NCBI GenBank assembly: GCA_900769565.1
Contig: CAAGHC010000003.1
Coordinates: forward strand, 1 to 64,000
Length of the DNA stretch: 64,000 nucleotides
DNA from: Clostridia bacterium
GTDB lineage: Bacteria; Bacillota; Clostridia; Christensenellales; Borkfalkiaceae
Reading direction: 5' to 3'
Made by a program: the position numbers and the translations under genes. Shown here piece by piece: positions 9,104 to 18,339 of this stretch. Numbering within the stretch: position 1 is the stretch's first letter; each line of letters begins with the position of its first letter. The notes beneath the pieces are model-generated. The model ran no database searches and was not told the origin of the DNA. It was given only the letters and a program-made list of their open reading frames with translations.

Positions 9104-10785
9104 TACATTTCCTCTACCGTTTGTATGCCTAAAAGATTTAGAGCGTTGGTTAAGGTTATCTTAACAGCCGTACTGATTGCCAAACGGAAGTTTTTAAGAT
9201 TTTCTTCTGCCGTTGCAATTTTAGAACTAATGTAGAATTTATTAAACGCCGTTGCTAAATCTAAAGCGTAACGGGTAATTAAAGACGGTTCGTACTTTTC
9301 TGCCGAACTCTTAACTACGTCCTTAAATCTACCGAGCACGGACAATACTTCGTATTCATCACCGTTCATTTCGGGTACGGTATAGTCTTTAGCGTTACCA
9401 CACTTTTTAAGTAGACTGTTTACCCTTGCAACCGTATATTGAACGTAAGGACAAGTTTCACCTTCAAAACTTAAAACTCTATCGTAACTGAACACTATGT
9501 CTTTAATTTTATTGTTGCAGAGAGCACCGAAAATAACTGCGCCCGTACCTACTGCCCTTGCAATACCTTGCTTATCTTCTAAAGCAGGGTTCTTTTCTTC
9601 TATAACCTTATAAGCCTTTTCAATGGTCTTATTTATAACGTCTTCAAGCAATACAACGTTGCCTGCACGTGTACTCATTGACCCACTCTCTAACGATACC
9701 ATGCCGTAAGCAACGTGAACAAGGTCTTTCGCCCAAGGCTTATCCATAAGTTCTAACACCTTAAAGAATTGTTTAAAGTGTAAGTTTTGTTGATATGCAA
9801 CTACGTACAAGCACTTATCAAAATCATAGGTGTTCTTTCTGTATACTGCCGCCGCCATATCACGAGTAGCGTAAAGTGACGAGCCGTCAGACTTTAATAT
9901 CAAGCACGGTGGCATACCGTATTCTTCTAAATCGACGATAGATGCACCTTGCGACTGTTTCATAAGCCCTTTTTCGTTGAGTTCGTCAATTACGGGTTGC
10001 ATTTTATCGTTATAAAAACTTTCGCCCGCATACGAATCAAAAGTAACATTTAAAAGTTTGTAAATCTTTTCTACTTCTTCAAGCGTAATACTCTTAAAGA
10101 GATTGAATAGTTTATTACTTTCTTCGTCACCATCTTCTATAAGTTTAAAATAACGCCTTGCCTCGTCGTCTAAAGACGGGTCGAGTTTAGCCTCGTCGTG
10201 AAATTTAACGTAAATTCTGGATAATTCTTTTAATCTTCCGCTTATAACCTGTTCTTCACTACTCCACTTTTTATAAGCAACGATTAACTTGCCGAATTGC
10301 GTACCGTAATCGCCAAGGTGGTTTATACCCACTACCTTGTATCCTAAAAATCTAAATATCTTACAAAGTGCGCTACCGATTACCGTAGTGCTTAAGTGCC
10401 CTATATGGAATGGCTTTGCTATATTGATAGACGAATAATCTATACAGATAGTTTTGCCGTTCCCAACGTCTGACGAGCCGTAATTATCCCCTGCGCTCAA
10501 AACTTCGTTAAGCACGGTTTTTGCAAAGCCGGAACGGTTAATCTTAAAGTTAAGGTAGCCGTTTACAGCACTAACTTCGGACACGAAGTCGTCGGTAACA
10601 AAAGCGTTAGATAAGTCTTGCGCAATCTGCACGGGTGAACGACGCATAATCTTACTTAACTTAAAGCAAGGGAGCGCAAAGTCACCCATTTCGGTATTCG
10701 GGGGTATCTCTATAAAGTTAGCAAGTTCGCTTGCGTTAAGCCCGTCAATATTCAATTTTTCAGCAATATAATTCTTGTAATCCAT
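9103..10785 (-). CDS. argS: Arginyl-tRNA synthetase
   Basis: Charges tRNA-Arg with arginine. The N-terminal Arg-tRNA synthetase domain is followed by the class I signature HIGH (residues 127-130) and a degenerate KMSKS-type loop SMSTRAGN. The C-terminal DALR anticodon-binding domain spans about 440-560. I chose the ATG at 10785 (protein begins MDYKNYIAEK) because GGAG lies seven bases upstream; the frame is open 24 bases further with no such site. About 560 residues, normal length. It is divergent from ychF and heads the argS-gph pair. Confidence 0.96.
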   Translation of the reverse strand: MDYKNYIAEKLNIDGLNASELANFIEIPPNTEMGDFALPCFKLSKIMRRSPVQIAQDLSNAFVTDDFVSEVSAVNGYLNFKINRSGFAKTVLNEVLSAGDNYGSSDVGNGKTICIDYSSINIAKPFHIGHLSTTVIGSALCKIFRFLGYKVVGINHLGDYGTQFGKLIVAYKKWSSEEQVISGRLKELSRIYVKFHDEAKLDPSLDDEARRYFKLIEDGDEESNKLFNLFKSITLEEVEKIYKLLNVTFDSYAGESFYNDKMQPVIDELNEKGLMKQSQGASIVDLEEYGMPPCLILKSDGSSLYATRDMAAAVYRKNTYDFDKCLYVVAYQQNLHFKQFFKVLELMDKPWAKDLVHVAYGMVSLESGSMSTRAGNVVLLEDVINKTIEKAYKVIEEKNPALEDKQGIARAVGTGAVIFGALCNNKIKDIVFSYDRVLSFEGETCPYVQYTVARVNSLLKKCGNAKDYTVPEMNGDEYEVLSVLGRFKDVVKSSAEKYEPSLITRYALDLATAFNKFYISSKIATAEENLKNFRLAISTAVKITLTNALNLLGIQTVEEM

Positions 10786-10846
10786 ATTATTCTCCGTTAA
10801 CATTAACATAATACCACATATTTTATCAAAAAAGCAAATTAAAAAC

Positions 10847-10875
10847 TTGTAATTTTATTTAATTTAGATTATAAT
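10847..10875 (+). promoter_or_regulatory. Sigma-A-type promoter of ychF
   Basis: TTGTAA at 10847-10852 and TATAAT at 10870-10875 are separated by exactly 17 bases, 34 bases before the ychF start codon. Confidence 0.75.
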
Positions 10876-10909
10876 TGTATACACATTAACCTTAAATTTG
10901 GAGCGAAAA

Positions 10910-12007
10910 ATGAAATTAGGAGTTGTAGGACTTCCAAACGTAGGCAAGTCCACTTTATTTAACGCAATTACACACGCTGGCGCAGAGTGCGCTAACTACC
11001 CGTTCTGCACGATTGAACCTAACGTTGGTATCGTTGCCGTGCCCGATTACAGACTAGAAGTTTTGGGCAAAATGTATAACACTAAAAAAATTACCCCTGC
11101 GGTTGTTGAATTCGTTGATATTGCAGGTCTAGTTAAGGGCGCTAGCCAAGGCGAAGGTCTAGGCAATAAGTTTTTAGCAAACATTCGTGAAACGGACGCT
11201 ATCGTTCACGTTGTAAGATGTTTTGAGGACGAAAACGTCACTCACGTTGACAGCGCTATCGACCCGTTAAAAGATATTGAAACCATTAACCTTGAACTTA
11301 TCTTTGCCGATACCGAATCGGTTAAAAAACGTCTTGACAAGGCTATTTCTATGACCAAGACGGGGGATAAAAAATATAAGGTTGAGGCTGAATTTTTACA
11401 AAAACTTTTCGACCACTTAAACGACCTTAAGCCTGCTAGAACGCTTAAAGTTACCGACGACGAAAAGGAATACCTTAAAACTCTATTCTTAATCACGGCA
11501 AAACCCGTAATCTACACGGCTAATATCGGTGAAATGGATATGGGCAAGGACGAAAACTCTCTTCCCCTAGTTAAAAAGGTTATTGATTTTGCCAACTCTG
11601 AAGGCGCAGAACATATGGTTATTTGCGCTAAAACCGAAGAAGAACTTTCCATGCTAGAACCCGAAGAACAAAAAATGTTCCTAACCGAACTCGGCGTTGA
11701 AGAAAGTGGGCTTGACAGGCTTGTTAAAACTTCTTACCGCCTTTTAGGGCTATTAAGTTACCTTACCGCAGGTGAAAAGGAAGTTCGTGCATGGACGATT
11801 GAAAACGGCACTAAAGCACCGCAAGCAGCAGGAAAAATTCATACCGATTTTGAAAAGGGATTTATCCGTGCGGAAATAGTCGACTACGACGTTTTAGTTG
11901 AACTAGGTAGTTTCAATGCGGCAAAGGAAAAAGGCAAGGTTCGCTCGGAAGGAAAAGAATACGTAATAAAGGACGGCGACGTCGTTTTATTTAGATTTAA
12001 CGTTTAA
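10910..12007 (+). CDS. ychF: Redox-regulated ATPase YchF (Obg-family)
   Basis: A universally conserved P-loop ATPase of the Obg/TRAFAC class that binds ribosomes and acts in translation and stress responses. Visible are G1 GLPNVGKS (residues 6-13), the YPFCTIEPN switch I region, DIAGLVKGA (G3), the family's altered G4 (it prefers ATP), a central coiled-coil region (120-200) and a C-terminal TGS domain ending in [12 protein letters not shown]. The ATG at 10910 is right because GGAG precedes it by seven bases; the in-frame TTG at 10898 overlaps that site. 365 residues, the family norm. Confidence 0.97.
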   Translation: MKLGVVGLPNVGKSTLFNAITHAGAECANYPFCTIEPNVGIVAVPDYRLEVLGKMYNTKKITPAVVEFVDIAGLVKGASQGEGLGNKFLANIRETDAIVHVVRCFEDENVTHVDSAIDPLKDIETINLELIFADTESVKKRLDKAISMTKTGDKKYKVEAEFLQKLFDHLNDLKPARTLKVTDDEKEYLKTLFLITAKPVIYTANIGEMDMGKDENSLPLVKKVIDFANSEGAEHMVICAKTEEELSMLEPEEQKMFLTELGVEESGLDRLVKTSYRLLGLLSYLTAGEKEVRAWTIENGTKAPQAAGKIHTDFEKGFIRAEIVDYDVLVELGSFNAAKEKGKVRSEGKEYVIKDGDVVLFRFNV

Positions 12008-12040
12008 TACGTTAGAAAAAACAGATTAAAGGAGAAAATT

Positions 12041-12946
12041 ATGAACCCTAGAATTAACACCATTCATCAATTAGTAAGCGCTTACGAAATGACCTTTGAA
12101 AACGGCGCTGCCAAAGGAAAAAGCGTAGTTTTAGTCCACAATCACGGGCTTGAAGTTATGTTCTCAAAAACTAATGCGCTAGATATCGAATACGTTAAAT
12201 TTAACGGCAAAAACATCTCTTTCTTGTCCAAAAACGGAATAAACGAAAAGAAAGTCGGTGCATTCGTTAATAAATTTGAAGGTGGTTTTTTATACACCTG
12301 TGGTCTTGAAACAATAGGTCTTCGTCACCCCGAACTTCCCCAACACGGCTCTCTTCACAATATTGCCGTTGAAGATTTGGTTATCGAATATGATGAAGAA
12401 AAGGTTGTTTTAACCGGCGTTTGTAAAGATTCTGCCCTTTTCGGTCAAAACCTATGGCTTAGAAGAAGATTTGAAGTTTATAAGGACAAAATTTTAGTTA
12501 ACGACACGGTGGAAAATCACGCTTACGTTGACGGTGGTTACGTTCTTTTATATCACACCAACTTCGGCTATCCTTTTCTTAACGAAGATTTAGAAGTTAA
12601 GATGGATTTAGACAACACCGAGGCTATCGGCGATTACGCTTTACAAGGCTTAAACGATTGCTTTAAAATGTCTGCACCTATTGACGGTGGCGACGAACAA
12701 TGTTACTACCACAACTTAAAGAGTGGCAAGGTTGAACTTACCAACAAACCTCTGGGTATAAAGGTTGGTATGGCGTACGACACCAAGGCTCTTCCCATCA
12801 CGGTTGAATGGAAGAGCATGGTTAGTGGTGATTATGCGCTCGGTATAGAACCTGTTACTGCACGCTTTGACGATATGGACCTTCGTCCTATCAAAAAAGG
12901 CGATAAGCATGAAATTAAAATTGCGATTTCTTTTGAAGAAGTTTAA
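12041..12946 (+). CDS. DUF4432 aldose-epimerase-like protein
   Basis: A 301-residue all-beta protein resembling DUF4432/galactose mutarotase-like sugar-binding proteins. Supporting segments are ETIGLRHPELPQHGSLHN near residue 85, which places histidines at the presumed sugar pocket, and YHTNFGYPFL near residue 170. The family probably interconverts anomers or isomers of an unidentified sugar. It lies 33 bases after ychF behind its own AAAGGAGAAAA site, so it may share the ychF transcript, and is closed by a strong terminator. No signal peptide, so cytoplasmic. Substrate unknown. Confidence 0.75.
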   Translation: MNPRINTIHQLVSAYEMTFENGAAKGKSVVLVHNHGLEVMFSKTNALDIEYVKFNGKNISFLSKNGINEKKVGAFVNKFEGGFLYTCGLETIGLRHPELPQHGSLHNIAVEDLVIEYDEEKVVLTGVCKDSALFGQNLWLRRRFEVYKDKILVNDTVENHAYVDGGYVLLYHTNFGYPFLNEDLEVKMDLDNTEAIGDYALQGLNDCFKMSAPIDGGDEQCYYHNLKSGKVELTNKPLGIKVGMAYDTKALPITVEWKSMVSGDYALGIEPVTARFDDMDLRPIKKGDKHEIKIAISFEEV

Positions 12947-12964
12947 TTTTATACAAAAGATAAA

Positions 12965-12996
12965 GCCACGGCGAATTATCTCGTCGTGGCTTTTTT
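12965..12996 (+). terminator. Rho-independent terminator after the DUF4432 gene
   Basis: A 10-bp stem (12965-12974 with 12981-12990, one G-T pair) with a 6-base loop is followed by six T residues at 12991-12996. Confidence 0.9.
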
Positions 12997-13010
12997 AGTC
13001 GTTTTGTTTA

Positions 13011-13736
13011 TCAATGCCTTTCTTTATCGTTAAAACATTCGCACCAACGGGCGAAAAAAGAGTTTTCTTCCCCTTTAGCGTATAAGTGCGATAGGTCGCC
13101 TATTTGCGTTGCCCTAAAACTTGCTATCCCCTGTACCCTTTCTTCGGTGTATATTGTTGTAACCGACGACGGCAAACAGCAAGCGTGTTGCCAAATCGTA
13201 TAGGGTGAACAGTTCATTAAGTGCGACAGCAAAACTGCCTCTACCCCAAAATGGCAGAACAACACTATAACGTCGTGATTAGAATTTTCCACACGATAAT
13301 TATAACCTTCACGACGGTAGCCGTGCTTTAAAAGTAACTTATCAAACTCGTTAACCACGTTTTGATAGTGAAAATACATTTTAGAGTTTTTAACGAAATC
13401 AGTATTCATCCAAGTATAGGGCGAATAAATTTCGGGAAGGGTGTCCATATAATAAGGCTGAATATCCCAGCAGTAACCTTTTCCGTCTTCATAGGGAAGT
13501 TTTACGTCCGCATACTCGAATTCACGCAACCATTCACAATATTCAGCGCACTTATTAATACGTTTTAAGGTTGGCTCTGCCGTAAGTCTTGCCCTACCGA
13601 AAACCGAGCAATAAACGGTTTTTATATTCTCTTTTTCCAGCCTTTCGGCTAAAAACTGCGCCTCTTTCTTTCCCTTTTCGGTAAGTCCGTCGATAGCGTA
13701 ATCAGGCTCGGCGTGGCGAACGATTAAAATCTTCAT
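13011..13736 (-). CDS. Histidine phosphatase family protein (phosphoglycerate-mutase-like)
   Basis: The N-terminal RHAEP motif (residues 7-11) carries the phospho-accepting histidine. The second catalytic histidine lies in LFCHFGVEAV (about residue 178), and an acidic residue follows EKGKKEA. The 241-residue length and the aromatic-rich middle suggest a small-molecule or sugar-phosphate phosphatase rather than a glycolytic mutase. It sits alone between two convergent or terminated units. Substrate unknown. Confidence 0.82.
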   Translation of the reverse strand: MKILIVRHAEPDYAIDGLTEKGKKEAQFLAERLEKENIKTVYCSVFGRARLTAEPTLKRINKCAEYCEWLREFEYADVKLPYEDGKGYCWDIQPYYMDTLPEIYSPYTWMNTDFVKNSKMYFHYQNVVNEFDKLLLKHGYRREGYNYRVENSNHDVIVLFCHFGVEAVLLSHLMNCSPYTIWQHACCLPSSVTTIYTEERVQGIASFRATQIGDLSHLYAKGEENSFFARWCECFNDKERH

Positions 13737-13762
13737 AGTTGCACCTTTTTATAATATTCAAA

Positions 13763-13783
13763 AGCCCTGCTAAAAGCAGGGCT
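13763..13783 (-). terminator. Terminator downstream of purC
   Basis: Perfect 8-bp stem AGCCCTGC/GCAGGGCT (13763-13770, 13776-13783) just past the purC stop codon. The T-tract in the minus direction is short, so termination may be partial. Confidence 0.6.
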
Positions 13784-13789
13784 AAAAAA

Positions 13790-14473
13790 TTATCTGTTGT
13801 TAATGATTTTAGTAAGTTCAACGGGGTCAACGATTTTGCCGTCCTTATAAACACGCATGTTACCAGATGCAATTTCGTCGATAAGAATAACTTCGTCGTT
13901 GTTATAACCGAATTCAAACTTAATATCCCAAAGGTCAAGACCAAGTTCTTTCAAGTCGTCTGCAACGATTTTGGTAATCTTTAAGGTTTGTTCTTTCATG
14001 CTGTTGAACATATCGTAACTCATAACGCCGAGCGCTACCAAACCTTCAGCAGTAACTAGGGGGTCGCCCTTTTCGTCGTTCTTAAAGGTACATTCAACGT
14101 AACCACCGTCAAGAACGGTACCGTCTTTAATATATTCACCGTATCTACGAATGAAACTGCCCGTTGCAACTAAACGGCAGATAACTTCCAAGCCGTGACC
14201 GAAAACTTTACCGGGAAGAACTTCCATGGTAGCATTTTCAATATCAGCAGAAACGTAGTGGGTTTTAATGCCTGCTTGTTTCAATTTTTCAAAGTAGTAA
14301 ATAGAAGTTTTAAGGTTTGCTTGACCGATACCTTCAATGGTTAAGCCTACGGTGTTTTCACCTGGGTCAAACACGCCGTCTTTACCGGTACAATCGTCTT
14401 TGAATTTAAGCATAACGTTGCCGTTATCGAGTGCATAAACGTCTTTGGTTTTTCCTTGATAAATCTTTTTCAT
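13790..14473 (-). CDS. purC: Phosphoribosylaminoimidazole-succinocarboxamide synthase (SAICAR synthetase)
   Basis: Condenses CAIR with aspartate using ATP in purine synthesis. Signature segments are [10 protein letters not shown] (residues 4-13), [13 protein letters not shown], the substrate-binding [14 protein letters not shown] near residue 105 and [16 protein letters not shown] near the C terminus. 227 residues is the normal length for the single-domain bacterial enzyme. Other pur genes are absent from the window. A moderate promoter (TTGCAA at 14532-14537, TATTAT at 14509-14514, 17-base spacer, minus strand) precedes it. The ribosome binding site is weak (AAGG). Confidence 0.95.
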   Translation of the reverse strand: MKKIYQGKTKDVYALDNGNVMLKFKDDCTGKDGVFDPGENTVGLTIEGIGQANLKTSIYYFEKLKQAGIKTHYVSADIENATMEVLPGKVFGHGLEVICRLVATGSFIRRYGEYIKDGTVLDGGYVECTFKNDEKGDPLVTAEGLVALGVMSYDMFNSMKEQTLKITKIVADDLKELGLDLWDIKFEFGYNNDEVILIDEIASGNMRVYKDGKIVDPVELTKIINNR

Positions 14474-14576
14474 AATTTTACAACCTTTTAAATAAAAATA
14501 TCATAAATATAATAACTTATAATCAAAAAATTTGCAAGAATTTAATGGCACTATACGTTATTTTTTTTAAAAAATA

Positions 14577-14608
14577 AACGGCACTCTTCTTTTTTTAAGA
14601 ATGCCGTT
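14577..14608 (-). terminator. Terminator of the small lipoprotein gene
   Basis: A 12-bp stem with one mismatch (14577-14588 with 14597-14608) is followed, in the minus direction, by a T-rich run (complement of 14565-14576). Confidence 0.75.
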
Positions 14609-14642
14609 CATATTTTAACTTTCAAAAAACCCGTTTGTCATC

Positions 14643-14987
14643 TTATTTTTGAGAAAAAGGATTGGATGGAACCCAAGGACTCCATTGCGACTCGTCTTCA
14701 TCTTCTGGTCTAGATGGTTGCGGAACAGGATTTAAGTTGGGGGTTTCAGGAATTTGCTCTTCAGTGTCTTCTTCGCTTTCATTACCATCGCCAACCTGCT
14801 CGTCATCACCTATTTGACTATCGTCATTATTGTCCCCGTCGGCATTTTCGCCACCGCCATCTTCGGGACTTGGCGTGGTTACCGGCGGATTAGGGTCAGG
14901 CGCGCTATCAGACGGCGTACAAGCCGAAAATAACATTGCCGACATGCCAACAATTATTAAAAATAATAAAAACAATAACCTTTTCAT
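14643..14987 (-). CDS. Small acidic lipoprotein of unknown function
   Basis: A 114-residue protein with a type II signal peptide: hydrophobic residues 4-19 and lipobox FSAC (Cys23). The rest is low complexity, rich in Pro, Asp, Glu, Gly and Asn, with acidic repeats in the middle and no recognisable domain. It is probably an extended, lipid-anchored tail at the cell surface. GGGG precedes the ATG by a suitable distance. It lies 56 bases after the last gene of the carbohydrate locus and has its own terminator, so it may be the final cistron of that operon. Confidence 0.7.
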   Translation of the reverse strand: MKRLLFLLFLIIVGMSAMLFSACTPSDSAPDPNPPVTTPSPEDGGGENADGDNNDDSQIGDDEQVGDGNESEEDTEEQIPETPNLNPVPQPSRPEDEDESQWSPWVPSNPFSQK

Positions 14988-15043
14988 TAATTTTCCCCTT
15001 TAGATAGTGCGGTTAACTTATCTTTTTATCCATAAAATATTTA

Positions 15044-16474
15044 TTATTTCGTAACTTCTAAAAGCACGCATTCGCCTGCCAAAAGTTCAGCCGAATAACT
15101 AGCCGATTTAGATTTAATCGTTTCACCGTCACGAATAATAGTTAAAAGATGCTTTTTGTCAAAAGTTAAGGTTGCGTTTACAGATACGGTGGATGAATTG
15201 TTTACGATAAAGTAAATTTCTTTTCCCTCGTTTTCCATACAGCCAACTAAAACTTGCGTTTGTGCACTAATGCTCTTAAGCGATTTATACGGCAACGGAA
15301 CTTCGATATTTTCAACGTGAGAAAGTTTACCACGGAAGATACATTCATTCCATAAAATTTTGTCTATGTATTTTTCTTCCGGAAGATTGTTTTCGTATCT
15401 GCCAACGTTAACTATTGCGTTAAGTTTTGCCGTCATAAGTCTAGATTGCATAGCCTTAACGTGACGGAAAATGCGCTTATAGTAGTCAAACCATCTAGTT
15501 TTTTTACCGTATCTATCAATTACGCCTGCATTTGCAAGGTTATCGCCTAGCCAGTCGTTAGGATACATATACGGGAAAAGTTGTAAACCTTTAGCGCCGT
15601 AAAGCAACGGAATAGACACGCCAAGACGACATTCTTCTTCGGTACATTGTCTTACGTAAAGATTGCCTTCCCATTGCCCGCCAACCTGTAAGAACGACCA
15701 GAACGGAACGCCGTTTTTAACTTCCATACCGTGTAAATATTGTGGCATTTCCCAAAGTATTTCATGCACGCTAGTCTTAAGCGCCTCAAACGAAACGAAT
15801 GGATAAGCGTCGTAAGAAAAAGCCTCGGGCTTAACCTTTTCAATAAATTTGTCGTACATATACATATATCTATCGATATTGCGTTTGCCTTCAGTAACAG
15901 CAAGTTCAGGAATAGTAGACTTACCACCCTTGCACCAAAAACCAAACTGATATTGTTCTGGCGTAATATAGTAAGGATAATGATTTACAAAGAACATTTT
16001 TCCAGGGCAAACCCTTTCAAAAACCTTTTTCGCATTAGCGATAGCATCAAAAGAGTCTACACCCGGTTCATCCCAGAAAGATATTCCTGCAAATCCGGGG
16101 TGGTCACGGTATTTTTTTAGCGACTCTTCAAAACGACTGTCTAAATCTGCCTTTTCTTCGTCGGTTAGTGATAAATAACTCTTTTTTCTATGCTCTACAC
16201 CACCGAGAGAAATGTATTCTTCTGCACAAGCGTCACGAACGAAACATTTAATACCAACTTGCTCTGCTAAATCAAGTGCCTTAAATGCGTCCGGTTCTGT
16301 TTTAGTACCGAAAATTTCCATATGGCAAAGAATGATATTAACACCGCATTCTTTGGCAAACTGATATTGTTCTAAAGTAATTCTACTGTCAATACCACCA
16401 GCCTTTTCAGTTGCAGGTTGAGGCGAACAATATGCGGTAATGGGCATCACTTTATCTTCGATATATTTTTTCAT
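15044..16474 (-). CDS. Cytoplasmic TIM-barrel glycoside-hydrolase-like enzyme
   Basis: This 476-residue protein has no signal peptide. The first 380 residues look like a (beta/alpha)8 barrel of the GH-A kind: the segment FWDEPG (133-138) offers Glu136 as a candidate acid, with later barrel strands FSYDAYPFVS, WSFLQVGGQ and FPYMYP. A small C-terminal beta domain (about 385-476) resembles the carbohydrate-side domain of many glycosidases. It is related to the lipoprotein encoded at 18340-19827, which has the same [WR]DEP element and the same order of aromatic motifs. Placement after the ABC importer suggests it cuts imported oligosaccharide inside the cell. I cannot assign a GH family number. 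Confidence 0.6.
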   Translation of the reverse strand: MKKYIEDKVMPITAYCSPQPATEKAGGIDSRITLEQYQFAKECGVNIILCHMEIFGTKTEPDAFKALDLAEQVGIKCFVRDACAEEYISLGGVEHRKKSYLSLTDEEKADLDSRFEESLKKYRDHPGFAGISFWDEPGVDSFDAIANAKKVFERVCPGKMFFVNHYPYYITPEQYQFGFWCKGGKSTIPELAVTEGKRNIDRYMYMYDKFIEKVKPEAFSYDAYPFVSFEALKTSVHEILWEMPQYLHGMEVKNGVPFWSFLQVGGQWEGNLYVRQCTEEECRLGVSIPLLYGAKGLQLFPYMYPNDWLGDNLANAGVIDRYGKKTRWFDYYKRIFRHVKAMQSRLMTAKLNAIVNVGRYENNLPEEKYIDKILWNECIFRGKLSHVENIEVPLPYKSLKSISAQTQVLVGCMENEGKEIYFIVNNSSTVSVNATLTFDKKHLLTIIRDGETIKSKSASYSAELLAGECVLLEVTK

Positions 16475-16495
16475 CTTTGTTTCCCTTTTTATTTT

Positions 16496-18315
16496 TTATA
16501 TCTTTTCCATCGTAATCATAACGGTTGCAATGGAATTAGAGTTTTCGTTAAGCGTTTTCATGTCGAATAGATTACCCACGAAAATACCTGCGTTAACGAG
16601 CATCCGTAAGTTTGTTCGTTAAGTAGTACGGGATATAATTTTGAACTACTAGACGCATCCATATCAGCATTGCCTTTTTCATGGAATTCGATATTATCAA
16701 GATAGATTTCCGCACCAACTTTTAAGCCGATAGGTTTTTGTTCTTCATCTAAAACGAGGTTTCCTTCGCTATCTTTTTCTTTTTCCGTTGCACCTAGATA
16801 AAGATATCCCGCTTGGTCTTTAGATTGACATCTATCGGTCTTAAAGATTACGGTGTACCATTTACCAACTTCTATATCTTCTTTATTTATAAATTCACCA
16901 GCCTCGATATCAAAGACACCTTCGGTCGCATCAATTTCTTTATAGTTATAGTTTTCTGCCATTTCAGAAATCATGCCAACAAGGTTAACGTTCGCTTTGC
17001 CGTCTTCAGTCGCTTTATCACTTGATGCTACGAAAATGTCAAACGTTAAAGCCATATAACGGCTTTTAGGAATACTAAAGCCTAATCTACCCGACCAAGC
17101 GTCACTACCACTAACCTTTTCCCAAACGTAAACTTCGTTGCCGTCTTCAAGCGTTTTAGGAATGAACGACGATTTTTCACCGCCAGCAAAAGTGGGTACG
17201 TTTTTAGTGTCTACCGTAAAGTTATAATCAACGGTGATGGTCTTATTAATTGATGACGTAGCTTTAACGCTTAAGGTATAATCACCCGCATCAAGGTGGT
17301 CACCAAACCTATTAACTAAAAAAAGACTTTCTTCTTTTTCTTCGGCTATCGCAAAGTCAGAACCTTTCTTTAACGTATATTCATAATCATAATCTGCATG
17401 AGCATCCCAAAGTTTAGTGGGTTTGTCAACGTTGATTTGACCGTATGCGTAAGACATCATAACGGTAGGAATATCAAAGATAGGATAACCTTGGTCTTCA
17501 ATCGTCAACGCAAAAGAAGTGTAGCCTTCTAAAGTTTCAAAATAAAAATCAAAATTACCAACACCTAAATCGTTTAATAGATATTTAGGCATGAAAACGA
17601 GTGCGTCGTCACTTATATAGTAGTTTTCTGTGGGAACGCGAACACCGTCAAGATAAAGCCAACCAGTCTTTACACCATGTGTGGTAAAAGCAAGTTCGTT
17701 AGACAAACCTATAACGTAGGTCGAATCTTCGATTTGGGGCATTTTTTCACCCGTTACGTTAAAAGTAACCGTCTTATTAAGTTGATTACCTGCGCCATCT
17801 TCTGCTTTATACGTTACGGCATAATCACCGACAACACCGTCAAAATCATCACTACCAGTAGCCTTGGTAACCGTCAATTCGTTACCGAACGAGTCGAATG
17901 CTTTAATACCTTTTTCAAAATCGTAAGACTCATTCGCTTGACGATAAGTAATAGAGAGCGTATCGTTAGCAATTTCTTCGCCATTGAATTTCAAAGTGGG
18001 CAAGCCGTAAATATAAAGCCCTGTATTTACACTAGTAGCACCATATTTATAGGTAATAGTATAAAAACCAGATTTAGTTAAATCAACACCGTCTAAAAGG
18101 AGTTCAGGAACGGTTTCCGTACCATCTTCTTTGATAACCTTAACGCCTTCAAGAAGTTTTTCATTACTAACTTCGCTCAACTTAAGATGTAATTCTTTAA
18201 CGCCCGATATCGTGCCCGTGGGCTGATTGTTTGAATTTGTTAAATTACAACCAACAGCCGTGCAAATAAGGGCGACCATAAGGCCGATTAATAATAAAAT
18301 TTTACATTTTCTCAT
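16496..18315 (-). pseudogene. Ig-like/carbohydrate-binding lipoprotein with an apparent C-terminal frameshift
   Basis: A 585-residue open frame (stop at 16558) begins with a lipoprotein signal (lipobox AVGC, Cys23), followed by repeated beta-sandwich modules (roughly 30-110, 110-190, 200-350) resembling bacterial Ig-like domains. A C-terminal jelly-roll-like module contains DIFVAS and AEIYLDNIEFHEK. The last 15 residues of the open frame look random. The other frame from about 16603 continues with protein-like sequence (LVNAGIFVGNLFDMK and on to MITMEKI) and stops at 16496-16498. I therefore infer a one-base shift near 16600-16606, either real or an assembly error. Probably a surface sugar-binding accessory protein of the ABC locus. 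Confidence 0.55.
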
Positions 18316-18339
18316 AATTTCACCTGTTTCCCCTTGCGA

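Noticed and set aside
10786..10909. T-box or riboswitch before argS
   Set aside because: The 124-base gap holds only the divergent ychF promoter and AT-rich sequence; no T-box sequence or long leader structure is seen.
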